From Streptomyces sp. Je 1-369 (lineage in GTDB: Bacteria; Actinomycetota; Actinomycetes; Streptomycetales; Streptomycetaceae), in assembly GCF_026810505.1 (NCBI RefSeq), contig NZ_CP101750.1, positions 62,001 through 126,000 of the forward strand: DNA of 64,000 bases. The letters are read 5' to 3'. Of the stretch, positions 34,012 to 42,536 are shown piece after piece. Position 1 is the first letter of the stretch; each line of letters opens with the position of its first letter. Below the pieces are notes generated by a model. It worked only from the letters and a program-made list of their open reading frames with translations. It searched no databases and was not told the DNA's origin. Both the position numbers and the translations under genes were made by a program.

Positions 34012-34557
34012 TCAGGCCCGGTGGTCGCCGGGGATGCGCTCCAGCAGGCCGCGCAGGTCGTCGGCGTGCTCCTCCTCCTGGGCCAGCAGGTCCTCGAAGA
34101 CGCGGCGGGTGGTGGGGTCGCCCTCCCCCAGCCACTGGGCGATCTCGGTGTAGGCGGCGACGGCGACACGTTCGGCCACCAGGTCCTCCTTGATCATTTC
34201 GATCAGGTCGGTGCTGTCGTCGTACTCCGCGTGGGAGCGGGAGGTGAGCGTGTCGGGGTTGAAGTCCGGCTCGCCGCCCAGCTGGACGATGCGCTGGGCC
34301 AGTTTGTCGGCGTGCTCCTGCTCCTCCTGGGCGTGTTCGAGGAACTCGGCGGCCACCGGCTCGGAGTACAGGCCCGAGACCGTGTAGTAGTGCCGCTTGT
34401 AGCGCAGGGTGCAGACGATCTCGGTGGCGAGGGCCTCGTTGAGTACGAGGAGTACGCGCTGCAGGTCCGCGCCGTAGGCGTCGGTGACCGGGCCCTTCTC
34501 GATCTGGTGGCGGGCCCGCTCGCGGATGGTCTTGATGTCGGTCAGGAACTCGGCCAT
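34012..34557 (-). CDS. Ferritin-like (bacterioferritin-family) protein
   Basis: A 181-aa four-helix protein. Diiron ligand pattern: Glu in LNEALATEIVC (about residue 44), EEQEHADKLAQRI (about 78-90), Glu in EDLVAERVAVAAY and EEEHADDLRGLL near the C-terminus. It belongs to the bacterioferritin/Dps-like group often annotated as a ferritin-like domain protein; the haem Met of true Bfr is not evident. It would bind or oxidise iron under stress. Its upstream region has a SigB-like promoter. Confidence 0.85.
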   Translation of the reverse strand: MAEFLTDIKTIRERARHQIEKGPVTDAYGADLQRVLLVLNEALATEIVCTLRYKRHYYTVSGLYSEPVAAEFLEHAQEEQEHADKLAQRIVQLGGEPDFNPDTLTSRSHAEYDDSTDLIEMIKEDLVAERVAVAAYTEIAQWLGEGDPTTRRVFEDLLAQEEEHADDLRGLLERIPGDHRA

Positions 34558-34635
34558 GGCTGCTGCTCTCTGCTGGGTGGTCGGGGCGTGGTCGGGCAGC
34601 GGGCGGACCGTCCGGTGTCCCGCCACCCCCTGACC

Positions 34636-34659
34636 GTACCCATATGTCCGCATTCATCC
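34636..34659 (-). promoter_or_regulatory. SigB-like promoter of the ferritin-like gene
   Basis: On the minus strand GGAT (34,659-34,656), 14 bp, then GGGTAC (34,641-34,636), matching GNNT-N14-16-GGGTAC. It lies 78 bp upstream of the ATG at 34,557. Confidence 0.55.
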
Positions 34660-35366
34660 CCTGGTGGCCGGGGTCCGGTGTCGGGGCGGCGGCGATCTCC
34701 TCGGGGGCGCCCCGGGCGCGACGACGCCCGCAGAACGCGGGCGCGGGCACGGCCGGGTCGGTGCCGCGCTGCCGCCGGTGACCGGCACGGCACGGCAGGG
34801 GGCACGGCACGGGGCACGGGTGGCCTCTCCGGGCGTGCCTTTGCAGCCCCGTCTGCGCCCCGACGCCCGGCACGCACTCCCCCAAGCTCTCGGCCCGCGC
34901 TCGGACAGGGGGACCCCCATGGCGCACCCGCCGACCGCCGCCGCACCCGCGCTCCGCGCGCACGACGGGGGCTCGAAGTCAGGCTCCTACGGTGTCGGGG
35001 TACTCTGCGCCGGGCCGACGGGCCCGGCACGAACAGGGGCGGCCGGTGTGCGCGTTGGGCCGCGCGCACGGCCTTGGGGGAAGGCGGAGAGGACCATGCG
35101 GGGCCTGGACCAGGGCATACCGGCGGGGGGCGGGTGCGCCGCCGGAGTGCGCGGCGGGTGCGCGTGCGGCGCGCCGCGCCGCCGTGAACACCCCCCGGCG
35201 GCAGCGGAGCGCCGTGCCGGCCGCCGTGCGGCAAGATCCAGGCCGTCATTGTCGGGGGTTCTCGGCGGGCACGGCCAGGAGCGGTTTCTTCCTGTGCACG
35301 GATTTCCGGAAATACCCGTGCCGCGCACGGCGGTTGACGCGGGCGCCAGGGGCGGGAGGGCCGGCC
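34660..35366. other. Non-coding stretch of about 700 bp
   Basis: No frame here has a family match, a ribosome site and Streptomyces-like composition together. It holds GGCACGG-type short repeats around 34,780-34,820. The last 120 bp presumably contain the promoter of the XRE regulator; no clear -10/-35 pair was found. Confidence 0.5.
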
Positions 35367-36236
35367 GTGGACAATAAGTCCGCCCTGCGGCAGCTGCTGC
35401 GCTGGAAGCGGAGCCGGCTGGAGCCGGCCGCGGTGGGCCTGCGCCCGCGCACCGGCCGCGGCCGCCGCGCCCCGGGGCTCTCCCAGGCGCAGGTCGCCCA
35501 GCTCCTGTATGTCTCCGAGCGCACCTACGCCCAGCTGGAGCGGGGTGAAATGCCCTCCCCCGCCGCCGACTTCCTCGACCGGGTCTCCGATGTGCTGCAC
35601 CTGGAGGAGGGCGAGCGCACCGCGCTGTACGCGTATGCGCTGGGGCACGAGCCGCCGAGGCCGCAGGACCCGCTGGCCGGGCAGGACATCCATGGCGCCT
35701 GGCACCAGGCGGTGGCCAGTGTGACCCGGCCCTGCTACGTCAATGACGTCGCCTGGAACGTCCTGGCCTGCAACGAGGCGTTCACCGCCATGTTCCCGCG
35801 CGCCCCGGGGGACCGGCCCGCGCTGCCGGAGCGCAACTTGATGCGCTACATGCTGCTGCGGGAGACCGCGCGCGAGCACCACTTGCGGGACTGGGAGCGG
35901 CAGTGGGCGCGGCCGCTGGCCGCGCAGCTGCGCAAGGCCGTGGCGCTGTATCCGGGCAACAGTGATCTGCGGGAGCTGGACAAGGAGGTGGAGGCCGACC
36001 CAGTGGCCGGCCCGATCTACCGCTCGGACCCGGTGACCTACGTCCAGCCCAGCGGGGCGACCCGGCCGGTGCGTTTTCCCTGGCCCGGTCCCGCGGGCCC
36101 GCCGGCGGGCGCCGAGCGGTGCTGTGCGCACCATCTGCCCTCCCGGGCCGGGCAGGTGACCATGTGTGCCGCGGTGCCGCTGGGCTCGCCCGGTGCCCGC
36201 TTCTTCATCCTGGTCTTCGAGCCCGCACCGGCCTGA
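35367..36236 (+). CDS. XRE-family regulator with MmyB-like ligand-binding domain
   Basis: A 289-aa protein from GTG 35,367 with GGGAGGG ahead. N-terminal HTH (SQAQVAQLLYVSERTYAQLERGEMPSPAADFLDRVSDVLHL) is followed by the MmyB-like domain from about residue 115 (YVNDVAWNVLACNEAFTAMFP, NLMRYMLL, DLRELDKEVEADPVAGPIYR). Unlike most family members, whose HTH starts near residue 1, about 30 Arg-rich residues precede it. MmyB-type regulators bind fatty-acid-like ligands; target unknown. Neighbours offer no obvious regulon. Confidence 0.88.
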   Translation: MDNKSALRQLLRWKRSRLEPAAVGLRPRTGRGRRAPGLSQAQVAQLLYVSERTYAQLERGEMPSPAADFLDRVSDVLHLEEGERTALYAYALGHEPPRPQDPLAGQDIHGAWHQAVASVTRPCYVNDVAWNVLACNEAFTAMFPRAPGDRPALPERNLMRYMLLRETAREHHLRDWERQWARPLAAQLRKAVALYPGNSDLRELDKEVEADPVAGPIYRSDPVTYVQPSGATRPVRFPWPGPAGPPAGAERCCAHHLPSRAGQVTMCAAVPLGSPGARFFILVFEPAPA

Positions 36237-36260
36237 ACAGGCCACGTGTGGGGCGGGGGT

Positions 36261-36980
36261 TCACGGGGTGGCGGTCAGGAAGTCCCGTACCCCGCGGGAG
36301 ACGGCGTCGTCGCCCAGCAGGTCGTTGTGGGCCAGACAGCCGGCTCCCGCGTTGGCCGCCCCGGTCAGCGGGACGCTGGCGTCGGGGTTGATGACCTCGT
36401 CGCAGGAGGAGGCCCAGGTCGCGTACGCCACCGGGCCGGGGGTCTCATCGCCCTGGGCGAGCCGGTCGGTGACGTAGGAGCCGGGGGTCATGTCGCGGCA
36501 GGCCTGCGACCACAGGGCGCACGCCCAGGCGGTGGTGGTGCCGTGGTTGGGGCCGCCCAGGGAGACCCAGTGGGCGACGGCGGGCGCGCCGCCGCCGAAC
36601 TTCACATACCAGCGCGTGACCAGGCTGCCGAAGGAGTGGGCGACCAGGTCCACGCGGTCGGCGCCGGTGCGGGCGCGTATCTGGGCGACGTGGGCGGCCA
36701 GTTGGCCGGCGAGGTCCTCGTTGACCGAGCGGCTGGTGTCGTAGCCGAAGGAGTACAGGTCGTCCTCGCCGTAGCCGGCGGCTCGGAAGTCCTCGCGCAT
36801 CGCGCCCCATACGCCGGGGTCGGCGTTGTAGCCGTGCACGAAGACCACGGGCCGGGGGGCGGCCGCGGGCGCCGGGGCCGCGGCGGCGGGGGCCGCCGGC
36901 ACGATCACGGCGAGCACGCACAGCCAGCCGAGCAGCAGGCGCGCGGCGCGTCGGGCACGCTGGTCCATCGGCACGGGCAT
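36261..36980 (-). CDS. Secreted triacylglycerol lipase/esterase (class I.7-like)
   Basis: About 239 aa. A signal peptide (RRAARLLLGWLCVLAVIVPAAPAAAA) is followed by PVVFVHGYNADPGVWGAM (oxyanion loop), nucleophile in LVAHSFGSLVTRWY (AHSFG), and His in GCLAHNDLL near the end. The family acts on short- to medium-chain esters outside the cell. The start is uncertain: ATG 36,980 abuts GAGGAG, GTG 36,974 is best spaced and ATG 36,968 is possible. Convergent with the XRE gene. Four cysteines in the mature part may form disulfides. Confidence 0.88.
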   Translation of the reverse strand: MPVPMDQRARRAARLLLGWLCVLAVIVPAAPAAAAPAPAAAPRPVVFVHGYNADPGVWGAMREDFRAAGYGEDDLYSFGYDTSRSVNEDLAGQLAAHVAQIRARTGADRVDLVAHSFGSLVTRWYVKFGGGAPAVAHWVSLGGPNHGTTTAWACALWSQACRDMTPGSYVTDRLAQGDETPGPVAYATWASSCDEVINPDASVPLTGAANAGAGCLAHNDLLGDDAVSRGVRDFLTATP

Positions 36981-37115
36981 CTCCTCACCGCAGGCGGGAC
37001 ACGACACGGCCCCGCACCGCGCCCGCACCGCGCGGACGCACCGGTGAAGTGTGCGGGCGAGCCCGCCGGATGAGAAGAGCCGGGCCCGCACTCACCCGGC
37101 CCCGGGCCCGGCTGC

Positions 37116-37616
37116 TCACCCGGCCCCGGGGGCGTCCTCGGTCTCGGTCAGTGCGTGTCCGCAGTGGGCGCAGAAGCGGTCCTCGCGGGTGGCGGTCAGG
37201 TGGCCGCACTCGGGGCAGAGCCGGTCGAGGAGGCAGGCCGGTTCCCCCGCGCCGGTGTCGGCGGGGGCCGGGCGGCGGTGGGCGGTGGTGTAGGTCAGGC
37301 CCTGGTCGCCCGCGCGCAGGGCGTGCGCGGTGCGGGCGGGCAGCCAGGCCAGCGCGCCGGGGGCGAGCGGGAAGGCGGCACCGTCCAGGCGCAGTTCGCC
37401 CTCGCCGGCCAGCACGGTGAGCAGGAGCCCGTGTCCGGCCCCGGCGTCCTGGCCCAGGTCGGTGCCGGGGGCCAGCCGCACCACGGCGGCGTCCAGATCG
37501 CGCCCCCGGCCGCGCAGCGACCACACCAGGTGGACCGGTCCGCGCCCGGGGGCGCGGGTCTGGTGCGGGCCGAGCAGGACCGGGCCCCGCGCGTCACCGG
37601 GCTCGCTCACGGGCAT
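37116..37616 (-). CDS. Cupin protein with C-terminal zinc ribbon
   Basis: A 166-aa protein. Residues 30-115 form a single cupin barrel (AGHGLLLTVLAGEGELRLDGAAFPLAPGALAWLPARTAHALRAG) with His residues at the usual metal positions. Residues 133-152 add a CPECGH / FCAHCGH zinc ribbon. This is the pattern of small actinobacterial cupin-rubredoxin-like regulators or binding proteins. No function can be fixed. Confidence 0.75.
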   Translation of the reverse strand: MPVSEPGDARGPVLLGPHQTRAPGRGPVHLVWSLRGRGRDLDAAVVRLAPGTDLGQDAGAGHGLLLTVLAGEGELRLDGAAFPLAPGALAWLPARTAHALRAGDQGLTYTTAHRRPAPADTGAGEPACLLDRLCPECGHLTATREDRFCAHCGHALTETEDAPGAG

Positions 37617-37881
37617 CGTGCCGTCCTTTCACCTGCGCTCGGGCCGCTGCGCGGCGGGTCATGCGCAGTGTGCGGCAGCCGGGCGCCGCCGCGCGAGGCC
37701 CAAGGGGCTGAAAGCGGGGCGGACCAGGACCATGCGGATCCGAGCGAATCTCAAGGAGCGGCTGGTGAACTACCGCTGGCACCGCACGGCTTGACGCGGC
37801 CGCGCTCTTTGTCACCCCGTGCGGCCGGCCCCGCGGTTGCCCCGCTTTTCACTCACGTATTCACGTACTTAGGAGGGCACC
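37617..37881. other. Divergent spacer with a possible 20-codon frame
   Basis: Between the cupin and laccase genes. ATG 37,732 opens MRIRANLKERLVNYRWHRTA and a stop at 37,794; it lacks a clear ribosome site and may be a gene remnant. AGGAGG at 37,871-37,876 is the laccase ribosome site. No confident promoter elements. Confidence 0.4.
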
Positions 37882-39333
37882 ATGGTTACCCGACGCCGTC
37901 TGCTCGGCACCGGACTCGCCGCCGCGGGCGTAGGGCTCACCGGGGCGTCGTTCACCCCCCTGCTCGGCGTGGACCGCGCCAAGGCCAGCCCGGCCGCGGC
38001 CACCTCGGCCATACCCGAGCTGTTCACCGTGCCCATGCCGCAGATGCCGGTACTCAGACCCACCTTCCGCACCACGACCACCGACTACTACGACGTCACC
38101 ACGCGCCGGGTCCGCAGGGAGATCCTGCCGGGCATCCAGACCGATCTGATCACCTACGACGGGAACTTCCCCGGCGCGACCATCAAGGCGCGCTCGGGAC
38201 GCACCGTCATCGTGCGCCAGCACAACGAGCTGGACGTGGCCACCTCCTCGCACCTGCACGGCGCCTCGGTCACCCAGGCCAACGACGGCGACCCGATGGA
38301 CACCCTGGCCCCGGGCGGGTCGCGGGCCTACACCTATCCCAACAAGCAGCCGCACGCCTCGCTGTGGTACCACGACCACGCCCACCACATGGAGTCGGAG
38401 AACGTCTACCGCGGGCTGCACGGCAGCTACCTGCTGACCGACACCACCGAGGACCAGCTGCCGCTGCCCAAGGGCGAGTACGACGTGGTGATCGCCATCC
38501 GCGACGCGCACTTCGACACCGCGGGTCAGCTCGTGTACGTCATGGACGACCAGCAGCGCTCCACGCTGCTGGTCAACGGCGCGCCCTACCCCTACTTCCA
38601 GGTCGCGGCCCGCAAGTACCGGCTGCGCTTCGCCAACATGTCCAACCAGCGTTTCCTGGGGCTGCGGCTGGCGGACGGCAGCGAGATCGTCCAGATCGGC
38701 TCGGACGGCGGGCTGCTGCCCAGCCCGCACACCACCAACGCGCTCACCCTCTCCCCGGGCGAGCGCATCGACGCCGTCGTCGACTTCTCCCGCTACCAGG
38801 TGGGCGACAAGGTGGTGCTGGAGAACAGCATCATCTTCGCCGGCAGCGCCGAGCAGGTCGGCCAGGTGATGCGGTTCGACGTGGTGCGCACGGCCACCGA
38901 CAGCAGCTCGGTGCCGCCGGTGCTGCGCTCGCTGCCGGCGCTGCCCACGCCGACCAACGAGCGGACGATCGTGATGAAGATGGAGGAGGGCGTCGCACAC
39001 CCCAAGGGGTACATGGACGGCAAGATGTACGACCCGGCGCGGGTGGATGCCAGCATCCGGTTCGGGGCCAGTGAGGTGTGGACGGTCACCAACGCCAATC
39101 CTCGGGTGCCGCACAACTTCCATATGCACCTGGTGCAGTTCCGGGTCCTGGAGCGGGGCGGCAAGCCGCCGGCGCCCGGCGAGTCGGGGCTGAAGGACAC
39201 GGTGATCGTCGCGCCGGGTGAGACGGTCAAGCTGCAGGCGACCTTCGACACCTACCGGGGCTCCTACGTCTACCACTGCCACATGCTGGACCACTCGGCC
39301 ATGGGCATGATGGCGACCATGAAGATCAGCTGA
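37882..39333 (+). CDS. Tat-exported multicopper oxidase (phenoxazinone synthase/CotA-like laccase)
   Basis: A 483-aa protein with a Tat-type leader (VTRRRLLGTGLAAAGVG). All four copper motifs are intact: HLHG (about 124-127), HDHAHH (164-169), HNFHMH (411-416) and HCHMLDHSAMGM (465-476). Three-domain laccase length. It would couple one-electron oxidation of phenols or aminophenols to reduction of O2 to water outside the membrane. Phenoxazinone synthase relatives dimerise aminophenols, so an action on phenazine or hydroxyanthranilate metabolites from 43-49 kb is possible but unproven. Confidence 0.92.
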   Translation: MVTRRRLLGTGLAAAGVGLTGASFTPLLGVDRAKASPAAATSAIPELFTVPMPQMPVLRPTFRTTTTDYYDVTTRRVRREILPGIQTDLITYDGNFPGATIKARSGRTVIVRQHNELDVATSSHLHGASVTQANDGDPMDTLAPGGSRAYTYPNKQPHASLWYHDHAHHMESENVYRGLHGSYLLTDTTEDQLPLPKGEYDVVIAIRDAHFDTAGQLVYVMDDQQRSTLLVNGAPYPYFQVAARKYRLRFANMSNQRFLGLRLADGSEIVQIGSDGGLLPSPHTTNALTLSPGERIDAVVDFSRYQVGDKVVLENSIIFAGSAEQVGQVMRFDVVRTATDSSSVPPVLRSLPALPTPTNERTIVMKMEEGVAHPKGYMDGKMYDPARVDASIRFGASEVWTVTNANPRVPHNFHMHLVQFRVLERGGKPPAPGESGLKDTVIVAPGETVKLQATFDTYRGSYVYHCHMLDHSAMGMMATMKIS

Positions 39334-39339
39334 GGTGGC

Positions 39340-39371
39340 GCCGCCCGCGGCCCGTGCGGGCCGCGGGCGGC
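39340..39371. terminator. Bidirectional terminator, 14-bp stem
   Basis: GCCGCCCGCGGCCC (39,340-39,353), loop GTGC, then its perfect complement to 39,371. Located between the convergent laccase and AhpD-like genes. Confidence 0.85.
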
Positions 39372-39418
39372 CCGCCCCCTCCCCCCCCCGGGCGCTGGGG
39401 GCGGTTCAGGTGGGCCGG

Positions 39419-39892
39419 TCAGGTGAACTGGCCGACCCGGTAGTGCCCGGCGGGCTGCTGGGCCATGATGTTGAGCCGGTTGAAGGCGTTGATCAGGGCG
39501 ATGGTGGCCAGCAGGGCGGCCAGCTGGTCCTCGTCGTAGTGGCGGGCGGCGTTCGCCCAGGCCGCCTCGCTGACCCCGCCGGCCGCGTCGGCGACGCGGG
39601 TGCCCTGCTCGGCCAGCTCCAGGGCGGCGCGTTCGGCCTCGGTGAAGACCGTCGCCTCCCGCCAGGCGGCGACCAGGTTCAGGCGCACGGCGCTCTCCCC
39701 GGCGTGCGCGGCCTCCTTGGTGTGCATGTCGATGCAGAAGCCGCAGCCGTTGATCTGGCTGGCGCGCAGCCTGACCAGTTCCTGCGTCGACGCGGGCAGC
39801 GCGGAGTTGGCTGCCGCCTTGCCCGCCGCGGCCAGGTACTTCAAGAAGGCGGCCGAGACGGGGTTGTCGAAGAGGTTCAAGCGAGCGTCCAT
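39419..39892 (-). CDS. AhpD-like carboxymuconolactone decarboxylase family protein
   Basis: A 157-aa protein with an intact redox site: QINGCGFCIDMHTKEA carries CxxC and the following His. The rest (WREATVFTEAERAALELAEQ, ALINAFNRLNIMAQQ) is standard for the alkylhydroperoxidase family. It likely reduces peroxides with thiols. The adjacent ECF41 gene and a TGTCACA/CGGTC promoter in front make it a textbook ECF41 target. Compare the Cys-less paralogue at 2,907. Confidence 0.9.
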   Translation of the reverse strand: MDARLNLFDNPVSAAFLKYLAAAGKAAANSALPASTQELVRLRASQINGCGFCIDMHTKEAAHAGESAVRLNLVAAWREATVFTEAERAALELAEQGTRVADAAGGVSEAAWANAARHYDEDQLAALLATIALINAFNRLNIMAQQPAGHYRVGQFT

Positions 39893-39930
39893 GGTGGGCT
39901 CCTCTGCCGTGCTGGTGCGTACACAGCTGA

Positions 39931-39957
39931 GACCGCACAGCCCGCCCGAATGTGACA
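39931..39957 (-). promoter_or_regulatory. ECF41-type promoter of the AhpD-like gene
   Basis: On the minus strand TGTCACA (39,957-39,951), 15 bp, then CGGTC (39,935-39,931). It lies 39 bp upstream of the ATG and agrees with the ECF41 pattern TGTCACA ... CGTC with one base difference in the -10. Confidence 0.6.
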
Positions 39958-40007
39958 GCCGCCCGCGTGACCTGCCCCTCTCCCCCGCCCGCGGGCGGGG
40001 GCGGGGG

Positions 40008-40934
40008 TCAGGCGGTGGTCCAGGGGCGCAGCTTCTCGGGGTTGCGCACCGCCCACAGGTGCTTGATGCGCTCGCCGGCGAAGTCGAAGGCCAGCACCGA
40101 GACGGTGACGCCGTTCTGCTGGACGACCAGGCCGGGCTCGCCGTTGACGGTGCGCTCCAGGATCGTCATGGCGGGCGCCTTGGCGGTGATGGTGACCAGG
40201 TAGCGGGCGATCTGCTCGCCGCCGCCGGTGGGCGGCGCGGCGTTGACCAGGCCGCCGCCGTCGGCCAGCCCGGTGGCCTCGGGGTCCAGGAGGCTGATCA
40301 GGGCGCCGATGTCCTTGGCCTCCCAGGCCTGCTTGAAGTCCCGCACGATGTCGGCGCGCTGGGCGGTGGCGGGGGGCTGCTGGGCGCTGCGGATGCGGCG
40401 CCGGGCGGAGGAGGCCAGCTGGCGGCAGGCGGCCGGGCTGCGGCCGACGCTTTCGGCCACTTCGGCGAAGGAGTAGCGAAAGACGTCGTGGAGGATGAAC
40501 GCGACCCGCTCGGCGGGGGTCATGGACTCCAGGACGACCAGGAAGGCCATGTTGACCGACTCGTCCAGGGTGATGCGGTCGGCCGGGTCGGCGGTGCCCA
40601 CCGAGCGGCCGCTGATCCACTCGGAGTGGTCGGGCAGCGGCTCGGGGATCCACTCCCCCACATACCGCTCGCGCCGGGCCCTGGCCGAGCCCAGGAGGTC
40701 CAGGCAGATGCGGCTGGCCACGGTGGTCAGCCAGCCGCCGGGCGAGGCGACCGCCTCGCGCTGGGCGGGCGTCATGGCATACCAGCGGGCGTAGGCCTCC
40801 TGCACGACGTCCTCGGCGTCGGCCAGCGAGCCCAGGAACCGGTAGGCGAGGTTGATCAGCTGACGCCGCTCGCTCAGGACCGTGCTCAGGTCCGCCTCAA
40901 GCCGGTCGTCGTCTGGCGCGGTCTGCGTCCTCAT
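40008..40934 (-). CDS. ECF41-group sigma factor with SnoaL-like C-terminal domain (first copy)
   Basis: A 308-aa SigJ-type ECF factor. Sigma-2 (LAYRFLGSLADAEDVVQEAYARWY) and sigma-4 (VAFILHDVFRYSFAEVAESVGRSPAACRQLASSARRR) are joined by a linker with the ECF41 hallmark WIPEP. The C-terminal SnoaL-like domain carries DGGG near residue 225 and NPEKL near 301, the two motifs that tune ECF41 activity without an anti-sigma factor. It is about 64 bp upstream of the AhpD-like gene's promoter. Its own upstream region has CCTCACA-N16-CGTCGTAT, suggesting autoregulation. Highly similar to the second copy at 41,528. Confidence 0.93.
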   Translation of the reverse strand: MRTQTAPDDDRLEADLSTVLSERRQLINLAYRFLGSLADAEDVVQEAYARWYAMTPAQREAVASPGGWLTTVASRICLDLLGSARARRERYVGEWIPEPLPDHSEWISGRSVGTADPADRITLDESVNMAFLVVLESMTPAERVAFILHDVFRYSFAEVAESVGRSPAACRQLASSARRRIRSAQQPPATAQRADIVRDFKQAWEAKDIGALISLLDPEATGLADGGGLVNAAPPTGGGEQIARYLVTITAKAPAMTILERTVNGEPGLVVQQNGVTVSVLAFDFAGERIKHLWAVRNPEKLRPWTTA

Positions 40935-40974
40935 CGTCTCGCTTGCTCCCTTGGCCGGAATCTGCCGTCATCGC

Positions 40975-41005
40975 ATACGACGAGACAGCCGGTGGGAATG
41001 TGAGG
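40975..41005 (-). promoter_or_regulatory. ECF41-like promoter of the first sigma gene
   Basis: Minus strand: CCTCACA (41,005-40,999), 16 bp, CGTCGTAT (40,982-40,975). The -35 differs from TGTCACA at two bases. The same two blocks with the same spacing recur on the plus strand at 42,537-42,567. Confidence 0.5.
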
Positions 41006-41079
41006 CGGCCCGGCCCGGCGGGCACCCCCTTCTGGCAGGATTCCAGCGCCCTCCTAGTCGTATCAAATAGTCATATGGC

Positions 41080-41466
41080 ATGAGCAAACACAAAGCGATC
41101 GTGGAGCGGTACCGCGACGGGGTCCTCAGCGGCGACCACGAGCAGGTCCTGGCCCTGGTGACCGACGACGTGGTGTGGGAGAGCCTGGGCCAGCTGCGGG
41201 TGCAGGGCAAGGACGCGCTGCGCGGTGTGGTGCAGAACAAGAACGGGGTCGCGGCGCAGGGCGTCGTGCAGCGGCCGCGGATCACGGTCGACCGGCTCAT
41301 CGAGGAGGGCGACACCGTGGTGGCCACCGGCCGTGCGGCGCTGCCGCTGCCGGGCGGGGGCAGTGCGGAGTTCCTCTTCAGCGACGTGTTCACCTTCGTC
41401 GGGGACGCGATCAGCCACCTGGAGAGCTACAAGGTTCCCCTCGGCCCGCCGCCTGCGCAGGGCTGA
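41080..41466 (+). CDS. SnoaL-like/NTF2-fold protein
   Basis: A 128-aa single-domain protein: AIVERYRDGVLSGDHEQVLALVTDDVVWESLG, then VDRLIEEGDTVVATGRA and FSDVFTFVGDAISHLESY. This is the SnoaL/ketosteroid-isomerase fold, related in shape to the C-terminal domain of the flanking sigma factors. No ribosome site precedes the ATG, and a possible -10 (GTATCAAAT) lies 13 bp before it, so the mRNA may be leaderless. It sits between the two ECF41 genes, convergent with the second. Possible ligand-binding partner of the sigma factors or a small isomerase. Confidence 0.8.
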   Translation: MSKHKAIVERYRDGVLSGDHEQVLALVTDDVVWESLGQLRVQGKDALRGVVQNKNGVAAQGVVQRPRITVDRLIEEGDTVVATGRAALPLPGGGSAEFLFSDVFTFVGDAISHLESYKVPLGPPPAQG

Positions 41467-41474
41467 GAGCGCCC

Positions 41475-41518
41475 GCCACGCCCCCGCCCCGGCGCGCGGT
41501 CCGGGGCGGGGGCGTGGC
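41475..41518. terminator. Bidirectional terminator, 18-bp perfect stem
   Basis: GCCACGCCCCCGCCCCGG (41,475-41,492) and its exact complement (41,501-41,518) with an 8-nt loop, between the convergent SnoaL-like and second sigma genes. Confidence 0.85.
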
Positions 41519-41527
41519 CCGGGCGGG

Positions 41528-42460
41528 TCAGCCGGCGGTCCAGGGGCGCAGCTTCTCGGGGTTGCGCACCGCCCAGATGTGCTTGATGCGCTCGCCCTCG
41601 AAGTCGAAGGCGAGCACCGAGACGGTGACGCCGTCCAGCTGGGCCACCAGGCCGGGCTGGCCGTTGACGGTGCGCTCCAGGATCGTCAGGTCCGGGGCGC
41701 GGTGGGCGACGTCGGCGAAGACGTGGGCGATCTGCTCGCCGCCGGTGACCGGCTGCAGCTGGGCGCTGACCAGGCCGCCGCCGTCGGCGATGGTGGTGGC
41801 GTCGGGGTCGAGCAGGCCGATGAGGGCCTCGATGTCCTTGGCCGCCCAGGCCTGCTTGAAGTCCCGTACCAGATCGGCGCGGTGGGTGGTGGCGGCCGCC
41901 GGGGTGCTGCGGGCGGCGGCGATGCGGCGCCGGGCGGAGGAGGCCAGCTGGCGGCAGGCGGCCGGGCTGCGGCCGAGGATCTGGGCGACCTCGGCGAAGG
42001 AGTAGTGGAAGACGTCGTGGAGGATGAACGCGACGCGCTCGGCCGGGGTCATCGCGTCGAGGACGACGAGGAAGGCCATGTTGACCGACTCGTCCAGGGT
42101 GATGCGGTCGGCCGGGTCGCCGGTGGGGTCGGGGCCGCCGATCCACTCCATGCGGTCGGGCAGCGGCTCGGGGATCCACTCCCCCACATACCGCTCGCGC
42201 CGGGCCCTGGCCGAGCCCAGGAGGTCCAGGCAGATGCGGCTGGCCACGGTGGTCAGCCAGCCGCCGGGGGCGGCGACCGCCTCCCGTTGGCGTTCGGACA
42301 TCGCATACCAGCGGGCGTAGGTCTCCTGCACCACGTCCTCGGCGTCGGCCAGCGAGCCGAGGAACCGGTAGGCGAGGTTGATCAGCTGCCGGCGCTCGCT
42401 GAGTACGGCGCGCAGGCCCGGGTCGAGCCGGCTGTCCTCCGGCTCCACATGCTTGCTCAT
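41528..42460 (-). CDS. ECF41-group sigma factor with SnoaL-like C-terminal domain (second copy)
   Basis: A 310-aa paralogue of the 40,008 gene; long stretches are identical, for example around the WIPEPLPD linker and the AVRNPEKLRPW end. DGGG and NPEKL are both present. It ends 9 bp from the convergent terminator stem. The duplication is recent enough that the DNA is also highly alike, making recombination between the copies possible. Divergence is greatest in the C-terminal domain, hinting at different signals for the two copies. Confidence 0.93.
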   Translation of the reverse strand: MSKHVEPEDSRLDPGLRAVLSERRQLINLAYRFLGSLADAEDVVQETYARWYAMSERQREAVAAPGGWLTTVASRICLDLLGSARARRERYVGEWIPEPLPDRMEWIGGPDPTGDPADRITLDESVNMAFLVVLDAMTPAERVAFILHDVFHYSFAEVAQILGRSPAACRQLASSARRRIAAARSTPAAATTHRADLVRDFKQAWAAKDIEALIGLLDPDATTIADGGGLVSAQLQPVTGGEQIAHVFADVAHRAPDLTILERTVNGQPGLVAQLDGVTVSVLAFDFEGERIKHIWAVRNPEKLRPWTAG

Positions 42461-42536
42461 GGTGTCGCCAACTCCCTTGACTGCGCCCCGACTTCACCAG
42501 TTCGTTCCGGCGTCGCCCTGAAGGTGGCGCGCGTCA

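Noticed and set aside
34918..35377. Plus-strand frame of about 150 codons before the XRE gene
   Set aside because: Gly/Arg/Ala-rich composition, no ribosome site and no family; treated as non-coding.
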